Below, piece after piece: positions 1 through 8,112 of a DNA stretch of 64,000 bases. A program made the translations under genes and the position numbers. The DNA comes from CADEEV01 sp032127875 (GTDB lineage: Bacteria > Acidobacteriota > Vicinamibacteria > Fen-336): positions 70,273-134,272 of the forward strand of contig JAQBHI010000108.1 of assembly GCA_032127875.1 (NCBI GenBank), written 5' to 3'. Each line of letters starts with the position of its first letter. Within the stretch, counting starts at the first letter, position 1. Below the pieces are notes generated by a model that did not search any database, was not told the origin of the DNA, and saw nothing but the letters and a program-made list of their open reading frames with translations.

Positions 1-305
1 GAGGCTTCAACCAGGCCGAGTTGCTCGCCGCTGAGCTCGCACGCTGCCTCGATCTGGAGCTGGCCTGCGCGGCTCTGGTTCGTCGCGCCGACACGCCCAC
101 CCAGACGGGCCTCTCCGCCGCGCGCCGGCGCAGGAATGTGGCGGGCGCCTTCGCTGTGCGGCGCCGGACGCAGATCGCGGGGCGCGTGGTCATACTGGTC
201 GACGATGTGGTGACGACAGGGGCGACAGCGCGAGCCTGCGCCCAGGCGCTCCGCGAGGCGGGAGCACAGGCGGTCCGCCTGCTGAGCGCGGCGCGCGTCG
301 AGTGA
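1..305 (+). CDS. ComF family phosphoribosyltransferase-like protein, 5' end outside window
   Basis: The open frame runs in from the left edge (frame starts at base 3) and ends at the TGA at 303-305, so only the C-terminal ~100 residues are present. The visible start GFNQAELLA is the conserved ComF block, and VILVDDVVTTGATA is the PRPP-binding loop of type I phosphoribosyltransferases. ComF proteins are linked to DNA uptake in competent species, but homologues are widespread in non-competent bacteria and the true substrate is unknown. It is followed directly by a secreted protein gene on the same strand. Family assignment is firm; role is not. Confidence 0.85.
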   Translation, partial: GFNQAELLAAELARCLDLELACAALVRRADTPTQTGLSAARRRRNVAGAFAVRRRTQIAGRVVILVDDVVTTGATARACAQALREAGAQAVRLLSAARVE

Positions 306-337
306 GCCTGCGGTTTGCTCGAAGAAGGAGGTCGCTC

Positions 338-1147
338 TTGAGGTTGCCTGCTCTTGCCGTCCTCGCCACCGCGTTGACCTTCATGCTCGCGGCGAGTGAA
401 GCGCGAGCCTGGGGTCCCGTGGCGCAGGAAGCCGTGACGAGCAAGGCGATCGACGCCCTGCCCAAGGGGCTCCGGGAGTTCTACAAGGCGCACCGCCGCG
501 AGATGCCGACGCTCGCCCTCGAACCCAGCTATCCCGAGGAGACGCCCGACTGGCGCTTCGCGGTAGATCGCCTGATGCCCTATCCCTTCCTGGACCTGCC
601 CTACTCGGAGCAGGGCCTCAAGGAAAAGTACGGCGAAGCGGCGGCGATCGGCCGCCTGCCCTGGCTCGTCCAGGAGTCCTACGCCCGCCTCGTGGAGGCC
701 TTCAGGGCCAAGCAAAAGACCCGCATCCTCGAAGAGTCCGACACGCTGGCCGGGCTCGTCGCCCAACTCCACAACCCGCTGGCGCTGACCGACAACTCGG
801 ACGGCCAGAAGAGCGATCAGCACGGTCTGTACCTGCGCTTCACGATGAAGTTCCCGGAGGCGATGGCGGGCAAGCTGAAGGTCTCGCCCGACGCGGCCAT
901 CTATCTCGACGACCCGAAGGGCTACGTCTTCTCCATGCTGAAGGGGAGCTACGTCTGGGTCGACAACCTGCTGTTCCTGGACGAGCTCAGCAAGCGCGGC
1001 AAGTCAGGCTACGGGGCGATCTACTTCGAGGACCTGGCCACGCGGGCCTCGGACTTCCTCTCGCGTCGGCTTTCGCTCGCGGCCAACGACGCGGCGAGCT
1101 ACTGGTACACTGCCTGGACGGACGCCCAGCGTCCGGAGTTGAAGTAA
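338..1147 (+). CDS. secreted zinc-dependent phospholipase C / S1-P1 nuclease-like protein
   Basis: I prefer the TTG at 338 over the GTG at 302 because AGAAGGAGG (about 322-331) sits 7 bases before it. It gives 269 residues: an Arg, a hydrophobic signal segment, then the cleavage site EARA before Trp. A mature N-terminal Trp followed by Gly is the hallmark of zinc phospholipase C and S1/P1 nuclease folds, where this Trp is a zinc ligand. A mid-protein block LTDNSDGQKSDQHGLYLRF resembles the family's HPLHxTxNxDGQ block, but several His positions differ (PLA for PLH, Q for the first His after the Trp). Catalytic activity is therefore doubtful. It lies between comF and a sigma factor gene. Confidence 0.6.
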   Translation: MRLPALAVLATALTFMLAASEARAWGPVAQEAVTSKAIDALPKGLREFYKAHRREMPTLALEPSYPEETPDWRFAVDRLMPYPFLDLPYSEQGLKEKYGEAAAIGRLPWLVQESYARLVEAFRAKQKTRILEESDTLAGLVAQLHNPLALTDNSDGQKSDQHGLYLRFTMKFPEAMAGKLKVSPDAAIYLDDPKGYVFSMLKGSYVWVDNLLFLDELSKRGKSGYGAIYFEDLATRASDFLSRRLSLAANDAASYWYTAWTDAQRPELK

Positions 1148-1148
1148 G

Positions 1149-1817
1149 ATCCGCGATCGCGGGACGGAGAGCGAGGGCAACGCGGCGCAACAGGTAAGGC
1201 GCGCGGACGCAAGGGTTCCCCCGGACGCGGAGCTCATCGAGCGCTGCCTGCGCAAGGAGAACAGCGCCTGGGAGGCCATCGTCGTGCGTTACCGGCGCAA
1301 GGTCTTCCACATCTCCTACAAGTTCACGGGGAAGCACGACGAAGCCGAGGACCTGACCCAGGAGATCTTCCTGAAGATCTTCAAGAGCCTCGAGAAGTTC
1401 AACCAGGACGCCGACTTTTCGACGTGGCTGTCGAGCGTGGCGCGCAACTACTGCATCGACCACTACCGCGCGAGCAAGCGCGAGCGGGAAGTGCTCGTCG
1501 ACGATCTGGTCGCCTTCGATCTCGCACCCGCGGCCTCGGGCAACCCGCACCGCGTCCTCGAAGAGCGCGACCGCAGGAGCTTTCTGCGCCGGGGGCTCGA
1601 ACTACTCCCGGAGAAGCTGCGCGAGGCGGTCGTGCTCCGGGATCTGCAAGGGCTTTCCTACCAGGAAATGGCCGACCACCTGAGCCTCCCCGAGGGCACG
1701 GTGAAGAGCCGGATCAATCGCGGGCGCGAAGAGCTGGCCCGGCTGCTGCTGCGGGCCCAACAGCCGGGACGCCGCCGCGCGGCAGGCCGCTCCTTGAGCG
1801 AAAAAGAGGTGAGGTGA
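1149..1817 (+). CDS. RNA polymerase sigma factor, ECF (sigma-70 family)
   Basis: Region 2 is clear (DAELIERCLRKENSAW, later AEDLTQEIFLKIFKSLEKF and FSTWLSSVARNYCIDHYR) and region 4 follows (LPEKLREAVVLRDLQGLSYQ, then EGTVKSRINRGREEL), the DNA-binding helix-turn-helix. It would direct RNA polymerase to a small regulon. The conserved N-terminus begins near base 1224, yet the frame has no ATG, GTG or TTG between the in-frame stop at 1140-1142 and the GTG at 1284, which would cut off most of region 2.1. The best candidate start is an ATC at 1149, just after the previous stop and about 10 bases after CCGGAG. The gene is followed one base later by a STAS gene, suggesting partner-switching control. 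Product is certain; start is not. Confidence 0.8.
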   Translation: MRDRGTESEGNAAQQVRRADARVPPDAELIERCLRKENSAWEAIVVRYRRKVFHISYKFTGKHDEAEDLTQEIFLKIFKSLEKFNQDADFSTWLSSVARNYCIDHYRASKREREVLVDDLVAFDLAPAASGNPHRVLEERDRRSFLRRGLELLPEKLREAVVLRDLQGLSYQEMADHLSLPEGTVKSRINRGREELARLLLRAQQPGRRRAAGRSLSEKEVR

Positions 1818-1818
1818 G

Positions 1819-2184
1819 ATGCAACTGATAGTCGAAGCGAAAGACGACGCGCAGATCGTGCGGGTCAAGGAAACTAGGCTCACCTACCCGGTGCTCGCGG
1901 CATTCTTCGCCGCCGTGCGCCAGCTCGTCGAAGACGGTTCCAACAAGCTCGTGATCGACCTGAGCGCGGTCAGTTACATCGACAGCGCCTCGATCGGCTG
2001 CCTGATGGACATCCACCGGCTGGTCCAGGATCGTTCCGGAGCGCTCAAGCTCGCCGGGTTGCAGCCGCGCGTCGAGACGATGATCTCCATGACCGGCGTG
2101 CACAAGATCGTGGGTCTTCACCGCGACGAGGCCGATGCGCTCCGCGCGCTGGGCGCCGGGCGCAGGGGCAAGGCCGATGCGTAG
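1819..2184 (+). CDS. STAS-domain anti-anti-sigma factor-like protein
   Basis: 121 residues, one full STAS domain. The block IDLSAVSYIDSASIGCL contains the conserved Asp-Ser at the start of the helix that is phosphorylated in SpoIIAA/RsbV proteins. In those systems the unphosphorylated protein binds an anti-sigma kinase and frees a sigma factor. Here the start ATG lies one base after the stop of an ECF sigma gene, with GAGGTGAG as ribosome binding site inside that gene's end. No HATPase kinase or PP2C phosphatase gene is nearby, so the partner is missing from this locus. The 3' end overlaps the next small gene by 8 bases. Confidence 0.85.
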   Translation: MQLIVEAKDDAQIVRVKETRLTYPVLAAFFAAVRQLVEDGSNKLVIDLSAVSYIDSASIGCLMDIHRLVQDRSGALKLAGLQPRVETMISMTGVHKIVGLHRDEADALRALGAGRRGKADA

Positions 2185-2473
2185 CCTCCGCCTGACGACC
2201 GGCGCCGAGCTGCCCGTCGACGGCGATCTGCTGGCCCTGCTGGAGGCGCTCTATCGAGAGGTGACGCTCAAGCACCAGTTGCAGATCTCCTTCGAGGACA
2301 TGATGCAGGAGATCCGGGGCATCGCCGAGCAGATGACCGAGGAGGACCGGCGGGCTTATCTCGTGGAGAGCTTGTTCTTGAACTCGGTCACGTACGAGAA
2401 TGAGATGTTGGGCGCGTACATGCGGAAGCTGACGGCCTCCAAGAAGACGGGTCGCGGACGTTCCGCGGAGTAG
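2177..2473 (+). CDS. small conserved-looking protein of unknown function in sigma/STAS operon
   Basis: 98 residues from the ATG at 2177, overlapping the STAS gene by 8 bases; AGGGGCAAGG lies just upstream. I do not recognise a family. The sequence is acidic and probably mostly helical (for example LLALLEALYREVTLKHQLQ and FEDMMQEIRGIAEQMTEEDR), ending in a basic tail (KKTGRGR). No signal peptide, membrane segment or cysteine is present, so it should be cytosolic. Its tight overlap with a STAS gene behind a sigma factor suggests a regulator or adaptor of that switch. This is inference from position only. Confidence 0.7.
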   Translation: MRSLRLTTGAELPVDGDLLALLEALYREVTLKHQLQISFEDMMQEIRGIAEQMTEEDRRAYLVESLFLNSVTYENEMLGAYMRKLTASKKTGRGRSAE

Positions 2474-2487
2474 GCGGGGGTGATTTC

Positions 2488-2892
2488 TTGAGACTCGGCT
2501 CTTGCGTCCTGGCATGCATTCTGGCGGCGGGTTCGCTCACGGCCCTGCCTGCGGCCTCGGCCCCCGAGACGCCCGGGCCCCGGATCAGCGTCGAACCCGA
2601 GGCCTTCGACTTCGGCAAGGCCCTGCAGAACAAGGTCCTGCACAAGGACTTCGTGATCCGCAACATCGGGACGCAGGACCTCGTTATCGATCGCGTCTCG
2701 ACCACCTGCGGCTGCACCGTCGCCGCGGGCTACGCGAAGCTCGTGAAGCCGGGCCAGTCGACGAACATGGACGTGCAACTCCAGACACGCACCTACAATG
2801 GCCGCCTGGAACGCAAGGTGCTGGTACGGTCGAACGACAAGGCGCGCGACCCGCTGGAGCTGAAGGTCCAGGTCACCGTCGTCCCGCAGTAG
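2488..2892 (+). CDS. secreted DUF1573-domain protein
   Basis: 134 residues, starting at a TTG (2488) with GGGGGTGA 6 bases upstream. An N-terminal hydrophobic signal (CVLACILAAGSLTALPAASA) is followed by the DUF1573 beta-sandwich, recognised by DFGKALQNKVLHKDFVIRN and the signature STTCGCTVA. The paired cysteines of CGC are typical. DUF1573 domains look like Ig/ASH-type beta domains and are found in periplasmic or surface proteins, but have no agreed function. The gene closes the sigma/STAS group 14 bases after the unknown small gene and converges on lpxC with one base between stops. Confidence 0.75.
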   Translation: MRLGSCVLACILAAGSLTALPAASAPETPGPRISVEPEAFDFGKALQNKVLHKDFVIRNIGTQDLVIDRVSTTCGCTVAAGYAKLVKPGQSTNMDVQLQTRTYNGRLERKVLVRSNDKARDPLELKVQVTVVPQ

Positions 2893-2893
2893 C

Positions 2894-3796
2894 TCAGCTC
2901 GTCTCGGGAACGAGAGCGGGGAGGCTCTTCCCGTCGAGCGCCGGGCGCTGGGGCTGCGCCACAAGGTCCCACGCCTCGGGGGTTGCGAGCAGCTTCTGGC
3001 ACAGCGCCGCGTGGAGCGCGTGGCCGGCCTTGGCCGCCTCAAGATGCCCAACGATGGGGTGTCCCAGGAGCGAGACATCCCCGATCGCGTCGAGGATCTT
3101 GTGGCGGACGAATTCGTCCTCGAAACGCAGCTTGTTGTTGAGGACGCCGGTTTCGCCGATCACCACCGCGTTCTCTAGGCTGCCACCAAGGGCGAGGCCG
3201 TTCCGGCGCAACGTCTCCACCTCGCGCAGGAAGCCGAAGGTCCGCGCCGGCGCGATCTGCTCGGCGAAGCTGTCCGGACTCACCCGGAACGACGCAGTCT
3301 GGAGCCTCAACAGCGGGTGATCGAAGCCGATCGTATACGTCACCCGGAAATGGTCTGCCGGCGTGAAGCGCGCCCACTTTCCGCCACGTACGACTTCGAC
3401 CGGCGCCAGGATCCGCAGGTATTCACGGCTCTCGGGCAGCGGCTTGAGCCCGGCCTCGTGCAGCAGAATCACGAAGGGGGCCGCGCTGCCGTCGAGGACG
3501 GGGACCTCGGGTCCATCCACCTCGACGATCGCGTCGTCCACGCCGAGCGCGAAGAGCGCGGAGAGCAGGTGCTCGACGGTGTCGACCGAAGCGCCGTCGC
3601 GGCTGAGCGTCGTGGCATGGTCCAGACGATCGAGGCAGGCGAGGCTCGCGGGGATCGAAACGTCAAGGTCAGCGCGGCAGAAGAGGATACCGGTCCCAGA
3701 CGGCGCGGGCTTCAGTGCAAGACGGACCGGCTTGCCGGAATGCAGCCCGATCCCGGTACAACCGACAGCCTTCTTCAGGGTTCTACGGAAGGTCAT
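2894..3796 (-). CDS. lpxC: UDP-3-O-acyl-N-acetylglucosamine deacetylase
   Basis: 300 residues, normal family length. LpxC is the zinc enzyme that removes the acetyl group in the first committed step of lipid A synthesis, in the cytoplasm. Visible landmarks are the N-terminal TGIGLHSG, the zinc-ligand block VEHLLSALFALGVDDA (His76), GPEVPVLDGSA, and the second ligand block RHKILDAIGDVSLLGHP with the catalytic His near GHLEAAKAGH. It proves that the organism makes lipopolysaccharide. It stands alone on the minus strand; the 157 bases before it separate it from the aminotransferase gene and should contain its promoter, though I see no convincing hexamers. Confidence 0.95.
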   Translation of the reverse strand: MTFRRTLKKAVGCTGIGLHSGKPVRLALKPAPSGTGILFCRADLDVSIPASLACLDRLDHATTLSRDGASVDTVEHLLSALFALGVDDAIVEVDGPEVPVLDGSAAPFVILLHEAGLKPLPESREYLRILAPVEVVRGGKWARFTPADHFRVTYTIGFDHPLLRLQTASFRVSPDSFAEQIAPARTFGFLREVETLRRNGLALGGSLENAVVIGETGVLNNKLRFEDEFVRHKILDAIGDVSLLGHPIVGHLEAAKAGHALHAALCQKLLATPEAWDLVAQPQRPALDGKSLPALVPETS

Positions 3797-3953
3797 GAGG
3801 TTTAGGCGTCACAGGGCTTATTGCAACCTTCAGGCCAGCGGGTAGCAGCCATTTAAGCTGTTGTTTTTAAAGTCCTTCCATGGCAGGAGTGGACTTCAGC
3901 CTGGCGCTCCAGCCACAGGTCGAAGGACCACACCCGTGGCTCAGCGGCCACAT

Positions 3954-5144
3954 CTAAAAACGGACGCCCCCGCCCTCGTGAGCGTGGTAGGCGCCCGAAT
4001 CGAGAATCGCCCTGGTCTGGTCGAGGGCGTGGCGGATCTCCTCGTCCGTCGTGTAAAAGTGCGGTGAGAAGCGGATTCCGGCTCCGGGGCGATAGTCGAC
4101 CAAAATCTCGCGGCGCACCAGCTCCCGCGTGACCGCGGCGCCGTGGGGCACGTCGAGGATCACCATCCCGCCGCGCTCCTCCGCGCGCTCCGGGGTGTTG
4201 GGCCGGAAGCCGCGTTCCCGCGCCAGCTCCATGAGCAGCGTGACCTGGCGCTGCGACTTCGCGCGGATACTGGCGACGCCGATCTCGCGGACCATGTCGT
4301 AACCCGGCTGTGCCGCGTAAAGCGCGGGCACCCCTGGCGTGCCGTGGAGATAGCGGGTGGCGTCCCCGGCGTAGTCGATGCCCCCCGTCTCGAAGGCGAA
4401 CGGCCGCGCGTGGGCCATCCATCCGGTCACGCGCGGCGAAAAGCGATCCTGCAACCGCGGGGCGACATAGAGATAACCTGCGCCCGGGCCTCCGCACAGC
4501 CACTTGACCGAGCCGCCTGTGGCAAAGTCGACGTCCCATGCGCTCACATCCACGGGCACCGTCCCCGCGGACTGGTAAAGATCGGCGACGACCAGCGCGC
4601 CCACCTCGTGCGCGCGTCGCGTAATCGCGGCCACGTCCTGGATGAAACCGCTCTTGAAGGCGACATGGGAGATCGGCACGAGCAGGGTGTCCTCGTCGAT
4701 CGCCGAAAGCAACTTGTCGAGAGGGACCGTGATCCCGTCCTGGCTCGGCACTACTTCGATGCGCGCGCCCTGTGAGCGATGCGCCTCGTACACGTACATC
4801 ACGGAGGGAAAGGTGAGGTCGTCGTAGACGATCTTGTTGCGCTTGCCATTGAGCTCGAAGCAGGACAGCACCAAGGCCTGGCAGATTGACACGTTCTGGT
4901 GCATGACCACCGAGCCCGGAGCCGCACCGATGATGCCTGCGAGCTTGTCGCCGGTCGTCACCGGCATCTGCCACCAGCCCTCGGCCCACGCCCGGACCCC
5001 GCGCGACGACCACATGTCCGTATAGGCCCGAAGCTGGTCGGCAGCGCCGCGGGGCATGGCGCCCAGCGAATGGCTGACGAGATACGTGGTCGTTTCTAGG
5101 ATCGGGAACTCCGCGCGGCGCGCGAGCAGCGTGTCTTCGCTCAC
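3954..5144 (-). CDS. class V aminotransferase, kynureninase-like PLP enzyme
   Basis: 396 residues from a GTG at 5144, which overlaps the uvrA stop as GTGA and has GGGAG 7 bases upstream. It is a fold-type I PLP enzyme: SVKWLCGGPGAGYLYV carries the Schiff-base Lys (about residue 214) and VVADLYQSAGTVP the Asp (about 188) that holds the pyridine nitrogen. The sequence most resembles kynureninase-like members of the class V family (TTYLVSHSLGAMPRGA near the N-terminus), but substrate-specific residues cannot be judged by eye and no kynurenine pathway gene is nearby. A cysteine desulfurase is less likely, since the usual active-site Cys loop is not seen. Coupled translation with uvrA is the only context clue. 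Confidence 0.8.
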   Translation of the reverse strand: MSEDTLLARRAEFPILETTTYLVSHSLGAMPRGAADQLRAYTDMWSSRGVRAWAEGWWQMPVTTGDKLAGIIGAAPGSVVMHQNVSICQALVLSCFELNGKRNKIVYDDLTFPSVMYVYEAHRSQGARIEVVPSQDGITVPLDKLLSAIDEDTLLVPISHVAFKSGFIQDVAAITRRAHEVGALVVADLYQSAGTVPVDVSAWDVDFATGGSVKWLCGGPGAGYLYVAPRLQDRFSPRVTGWMAHARPFAFETGGIDYAGDATRYLHGTPGVPALYAAQPGYDMVREIGVASIRAKSQRQVTLLMELARERGFRPNTPERAEERGGMVILDVPHGAAVTRELVRREILVDYRPGAGIRFSPHFYTTDEEIRHALDQTRAILDSGAYHAHEGGGVRF

Positions 5145-7954
5145 GTGGGTCTCCCGCTTAGCGCCGGGCGAAGATAACGGGCCGTGTGGCTCTTGCGCGA
5201 GCGGGCCACGACCTCGGGCGTGCCCTGTGCCACGATCCGGCCGCCACCCGCGCCGGCTTCGGGGCCTAAGTCGATGACGTGGTCGGCGCACTTCACCACG
5301 TCGATGTTGTGCTCGATGACGACGACCGTATTACCCGCGTCCACCAGCCGGCCCAGGACCTTGAGCAACTTGCCGACATCGTCGAAATGAAGGCCGGTCG
5401 TGGGCTCGTCGAGGATGTAGAGCGTCTGCCCGGTTTCACGACGGGCCAGCTCCCGCGCCAGCTTGACGCGCTGCGCTTCGCCGCCGGAGAGCGTCGCAGC
5501 GCTTTGCCCAAACCGCAGGTAGCCAAGACCGACGTCCATCAGCGTGAGCAGCAGGCGGCTCAGCCGTGGGTGCGATCGCAGCAGGCCCTGGGCTTCGGCC
5601 ACCGTCATGTCGAGCAGGTCGGCGACGGTGCGTCCATGGTAGAGGATCTCGAGTGTCTCGCGGTTGTAGCGACGACCCTGGCAAGTCTCGCAGGTCACGT
5701 ACACGTCCGGCAGGAAGTGCATCTCGATGCGTCGCACGCCATCGCCCTGGCACGCCTCGCAGCGCCCGCCCTTCACGTTGAAGGAGAAGCGACCAGGCTT
5801 GTAGCCGCGCGCGCGCGCTTCGGGCACGAGGCTCATCAACTCGCGGATGAAGGCGAAGGCGCCCGTGTAGGTGGCGGGGTTGCTGCGCGGGGTACGCCCG
5901 ATCGGGCTCTGGTCGATGGCGATCACCTTGTCAATCGCCTCGGCCCCGTGTAGTTCCCGATGGCGGCCTGGCTCGGCCGTCGAGCCACCCAGGCGTCTGG
6001 CCAGCACGCGATGCAGGATCTCAACGACGAGTGTGGACTTGCCCGAGCCCGAGACTCCGGTCACCGCGGTCAGGACGCCGAGCGGGAAGGAGATGTCGAG
6101 ATCGCGCAGGTTGTTCTCGCGCGCACCTTCGATGCGTATTTCTCCACGGGCGCTGCGGCGTGCCTGGGGGACGGGAATCTCGAGCTCGCGGCGCAGGTAG
6201 CGCCCGGTGAGGCTGCCGTTGAGCGTCGCGGGCGGGCCCTGGTACATGAGTCGGCCGCCGTCGAGCCCGGCACCCTCTCCCAGGTCCACGACCCAGTCAG
6301 CCGCACGAATCGTCTCCGGCTCGTGCTCGACGACCACCACCGTGTTCCCGCGATCGCGGATCTCGCGCAGCGTATCGAGCAGCCGCTCGTTGTCGCGCGG
6401 GTGGAGGCCGGCCGACGGCTCGTCCAGCACGTACAGGATGCCCTGCATGCGCGCGCCAATCTGCGTGGCGAGACGGACGCGGTGGGCCTCGCCTGCGGAG
6501 AGCGTCGTGGTCGGGCGGTGCAGGCTCAGGTAGGGTACGCCCACCGCCTCGAGAAACTGGAGCCGTCCCAGGATCTCGTGAAGCAAGCGGTTCGCCACCG
6601 GCGCCTCGCGTTCGCCCCAGGTGAGTGACGCGAGGGCGCTGCGCAGCTCACTCACTGCCATCTGGGCGTAGTCGGCGATGCCGCGGCCGGCGATCGTCAC
6701 CGCGCGACTCTCGCTGCGCAGGCGCGCGCCCCCGCACTCGGGGCAGCGTTCTACGGAAAGATACGGCCGCAGATCCTCGAAGGCTTCGCCACTCTCACGC
6801 GGCTCGCCGGCCCCCTCCAGATCCTCGCGCTCGAGACGCACCAGCGCCTCTACCTTGCGCCGGACATACTCAAGCACCCCGGGAAAAGCACCATCGCCTT
6901 CGAGCAACGCGCGCCGCGCTTTCTTCGAGAGCTCGGCGACCGGAGCATCCAGCGAGAACGCGTGGCGCCTCGACAAGTCCTCCAATGCCTCACGCACCAG
7001 CCGGGCGCCGTGCCGATGCCACGGCTGGATGGCGCCATCAGCCAGGCTCTTGGTCTCGTCGGGGATCACTTTCTTCGGGTCGACTGCCCAGCGAACTCCC
7101 AGGCCCTCGCAGGCCGGACATGCGCCCACTTGAGAGTTGAACGAGAAGGCGCGCGGGGATAGCTCGGGGAGCGAGATGTCGCAACGGGGACAGGCGAAGC
7201 GGCGCGACGACAGCATCTCCTCGCCACCCTCGAACGCGAGCAGCACGGTATCGGCCGCGAGGCTGAAGGAGCGCTCCAGGGCCAGGATCAGGCGCCTCTC
7301 GTTGGCGAGTTTGAGCGCCAGGCGTTCGAGCAGGATCTCCACGCGATGGTTGCGGCGCGGATCGAGCTCGAGCGGCGCGTCGAGGCGAACCAGGCGGCCA
7401 TCGACCCGGGCCCGCGTGAAGCCCTGCGCCGCGAGCGCCTTCAGCTCCTTGCGGAAAGCTCCCTGGCGACCCCGCACGACCGGGGCCAGCACCGCTATCA
7501 CGCTACCCTCGCGCGTGGCGATCAGGCGCTGGGCGATCTTCTCCGCCGGCAACGCGGAGATCGCCGCCGCGCAGCGCGGACAGTGCGGGGCCCCCAGCGC
7601 GGCGAAGAGCACCCGCAGGTGATCGTAGACCTCCGTGACGGTGCCGACGGTCGAGCGCGGGTGGCCCGCCGTCGTGCGCTGCTCGATGGCAATGGCCGGG
7701 GACAGGCCGGTCACCGACTCGACGTCCGGCTTCTCCATCTGGTCCAGGAACTGACGGGCATAGGGTGAGAGGCTCTCGACGTAGCGCCGCTGGCCCTCCG
7801 CGTAGAGCGTGTCGAAGGCCAGGCTCGATTTTCCGGACCCCGAAGGACCTGTGATGACGACGAGCCGGTTGCGGGGCAGGTCGCAGTCGAGACCCTTCAG
7901 GTTGTGCACCCGGGCGCCCCGGATCGCGATCGGTTCGTCCTCTGCCTGGTTCAT
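5141..7954 (-). CDS. uvrA: excinuclease ABC subunit A
   Basis: 937 residues from the ATG at 7954 (MNQAEDEP); an upstream in-frame start at 7969 is possible. UvrA is the dimeric ATPase that finds bulky DNA lesions and loads UvrB. Both ABC halves are present: Walker A GPSGSGKSS near the N-terminus and GVSGSGKST in the second half, with signature motifs TLSAGEAHRVRLA and TLSGGEAQRVKLA. Zinc modules are seen as CPRCDISLPEL...CPACEG and CEACQGDG...CETCQG. It is followed, with a 4-base overlap, by a class V aminotransferase. uvrB and uvrC are not in the window. Confidence 0.97.
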   Translation of the reverse strand: MNQAEDEPIAIRGARVHNLKGLDCDLPRNRLVVITGPSGSGKSSLAFDTLYAEGQRRYVESLSPYARQFLDQMEKPDVESVTGLSPAIAIEQRTTAGHPRSTVGTVTEVYDHLRVLFAALGAPHCPRCAAAISALPAEKIAQRLIATREGSVIAVLAPVVRGRQGAFRKELKALAAQGFTRARVDGRLVRLDAPLELDPRRNHRVEILLERLALKLANERRLILALERSFSLAADTVLLAFEGGEEMLSSRRFACPRCDISLPELSPRAFSFNSQVGACPACEGLGVRWAVDPKKVIPDETKSLADGAIQPWHRHGARLVREALEDLSRRHAFSLDAPVAELSKKARRALLEGDGAFPGVLEYVRRKVEALVRLEREDLEGAGEPRESGEAFEDLRPYLSVERCPECGGARLRSESRAVTIAGRGIADYAQMAVSELRSALASLTWGEREAPVANRLLHEILGRLQFLEAVGVPYLSLHRPTTTLSAGEAHRVRLATQIGARMQGILYVLDEPSAGLHPRDNERLLDTLREIRDRGNTVVVVEHEPETIRAADWVVDLGEGAGLDGGRLMYQGPPATLNGSLTGRYLRRELEIPVPQARRSARGEIRIEGARENNLRDLDISFPLGVLTAVTGVSGSGKSTLVVEILHRVLARRLGGSTAEPGRHRELHGAEAIDKVIAIDQSPIGRTPRSNPATYTGAFAFIRELMSLVPEARARGYKPGRFSFNVKGGRCEACQGDGVRRIEMHFLPDVYVTCETCQGRRYNRETLEILYHGRTVADLLDMTVAEAQGLLRSHPRLSRLLLTLMDVGLGYLRFGQSAATLSGGEAQRVKLARELARRETGQTLYILDEPTTGLHFDDVGKLLKVLGRLVDAGNTVVVIEHNIDVVKCADHVIDLGPEAGAGGGRIVAQGTPEVVARSRKSHTARYLRPALSGRPT

Positions 7955-7975
7955 TCCGGCCCTGACCAAAACCCC

Positions 7976-7981
7976 ATTCTA
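7976..7981 (-). promoter_or_regulatory. candidate -10 box of uvrA
   Basis: Reading the minus strand, TAGAAT occurs 21 bases before the uvrA ATG in the 158-base gap between the divergent uvrA and TPR genes. No good -35 hexamer is visible at the usual distance, so this is only a candidate. Confidence 0.35.
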
Positions 7982-8112
7982 GCAAGCTCGGGAGCGCGCC
8001 GCCGTGACGAGCGGCTCTCCACGCGAGGTCGGCTTCGTGGTAATCTCTCCGGCTCTGCCGGTCGCCCGACGCCGTGGCCGGTCGCCTCGCCCAGGAGATT
8101 CGAGAGGTCGCT

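Noticed and set aside
3848..3868. Hairpin followed by a T-run (AGCAGCC..AAGCTG, TTTTT) as a terminator
   Set aside because: It would act on the plus strand, where no gene ends nearby; the stem is only four or five pairs.
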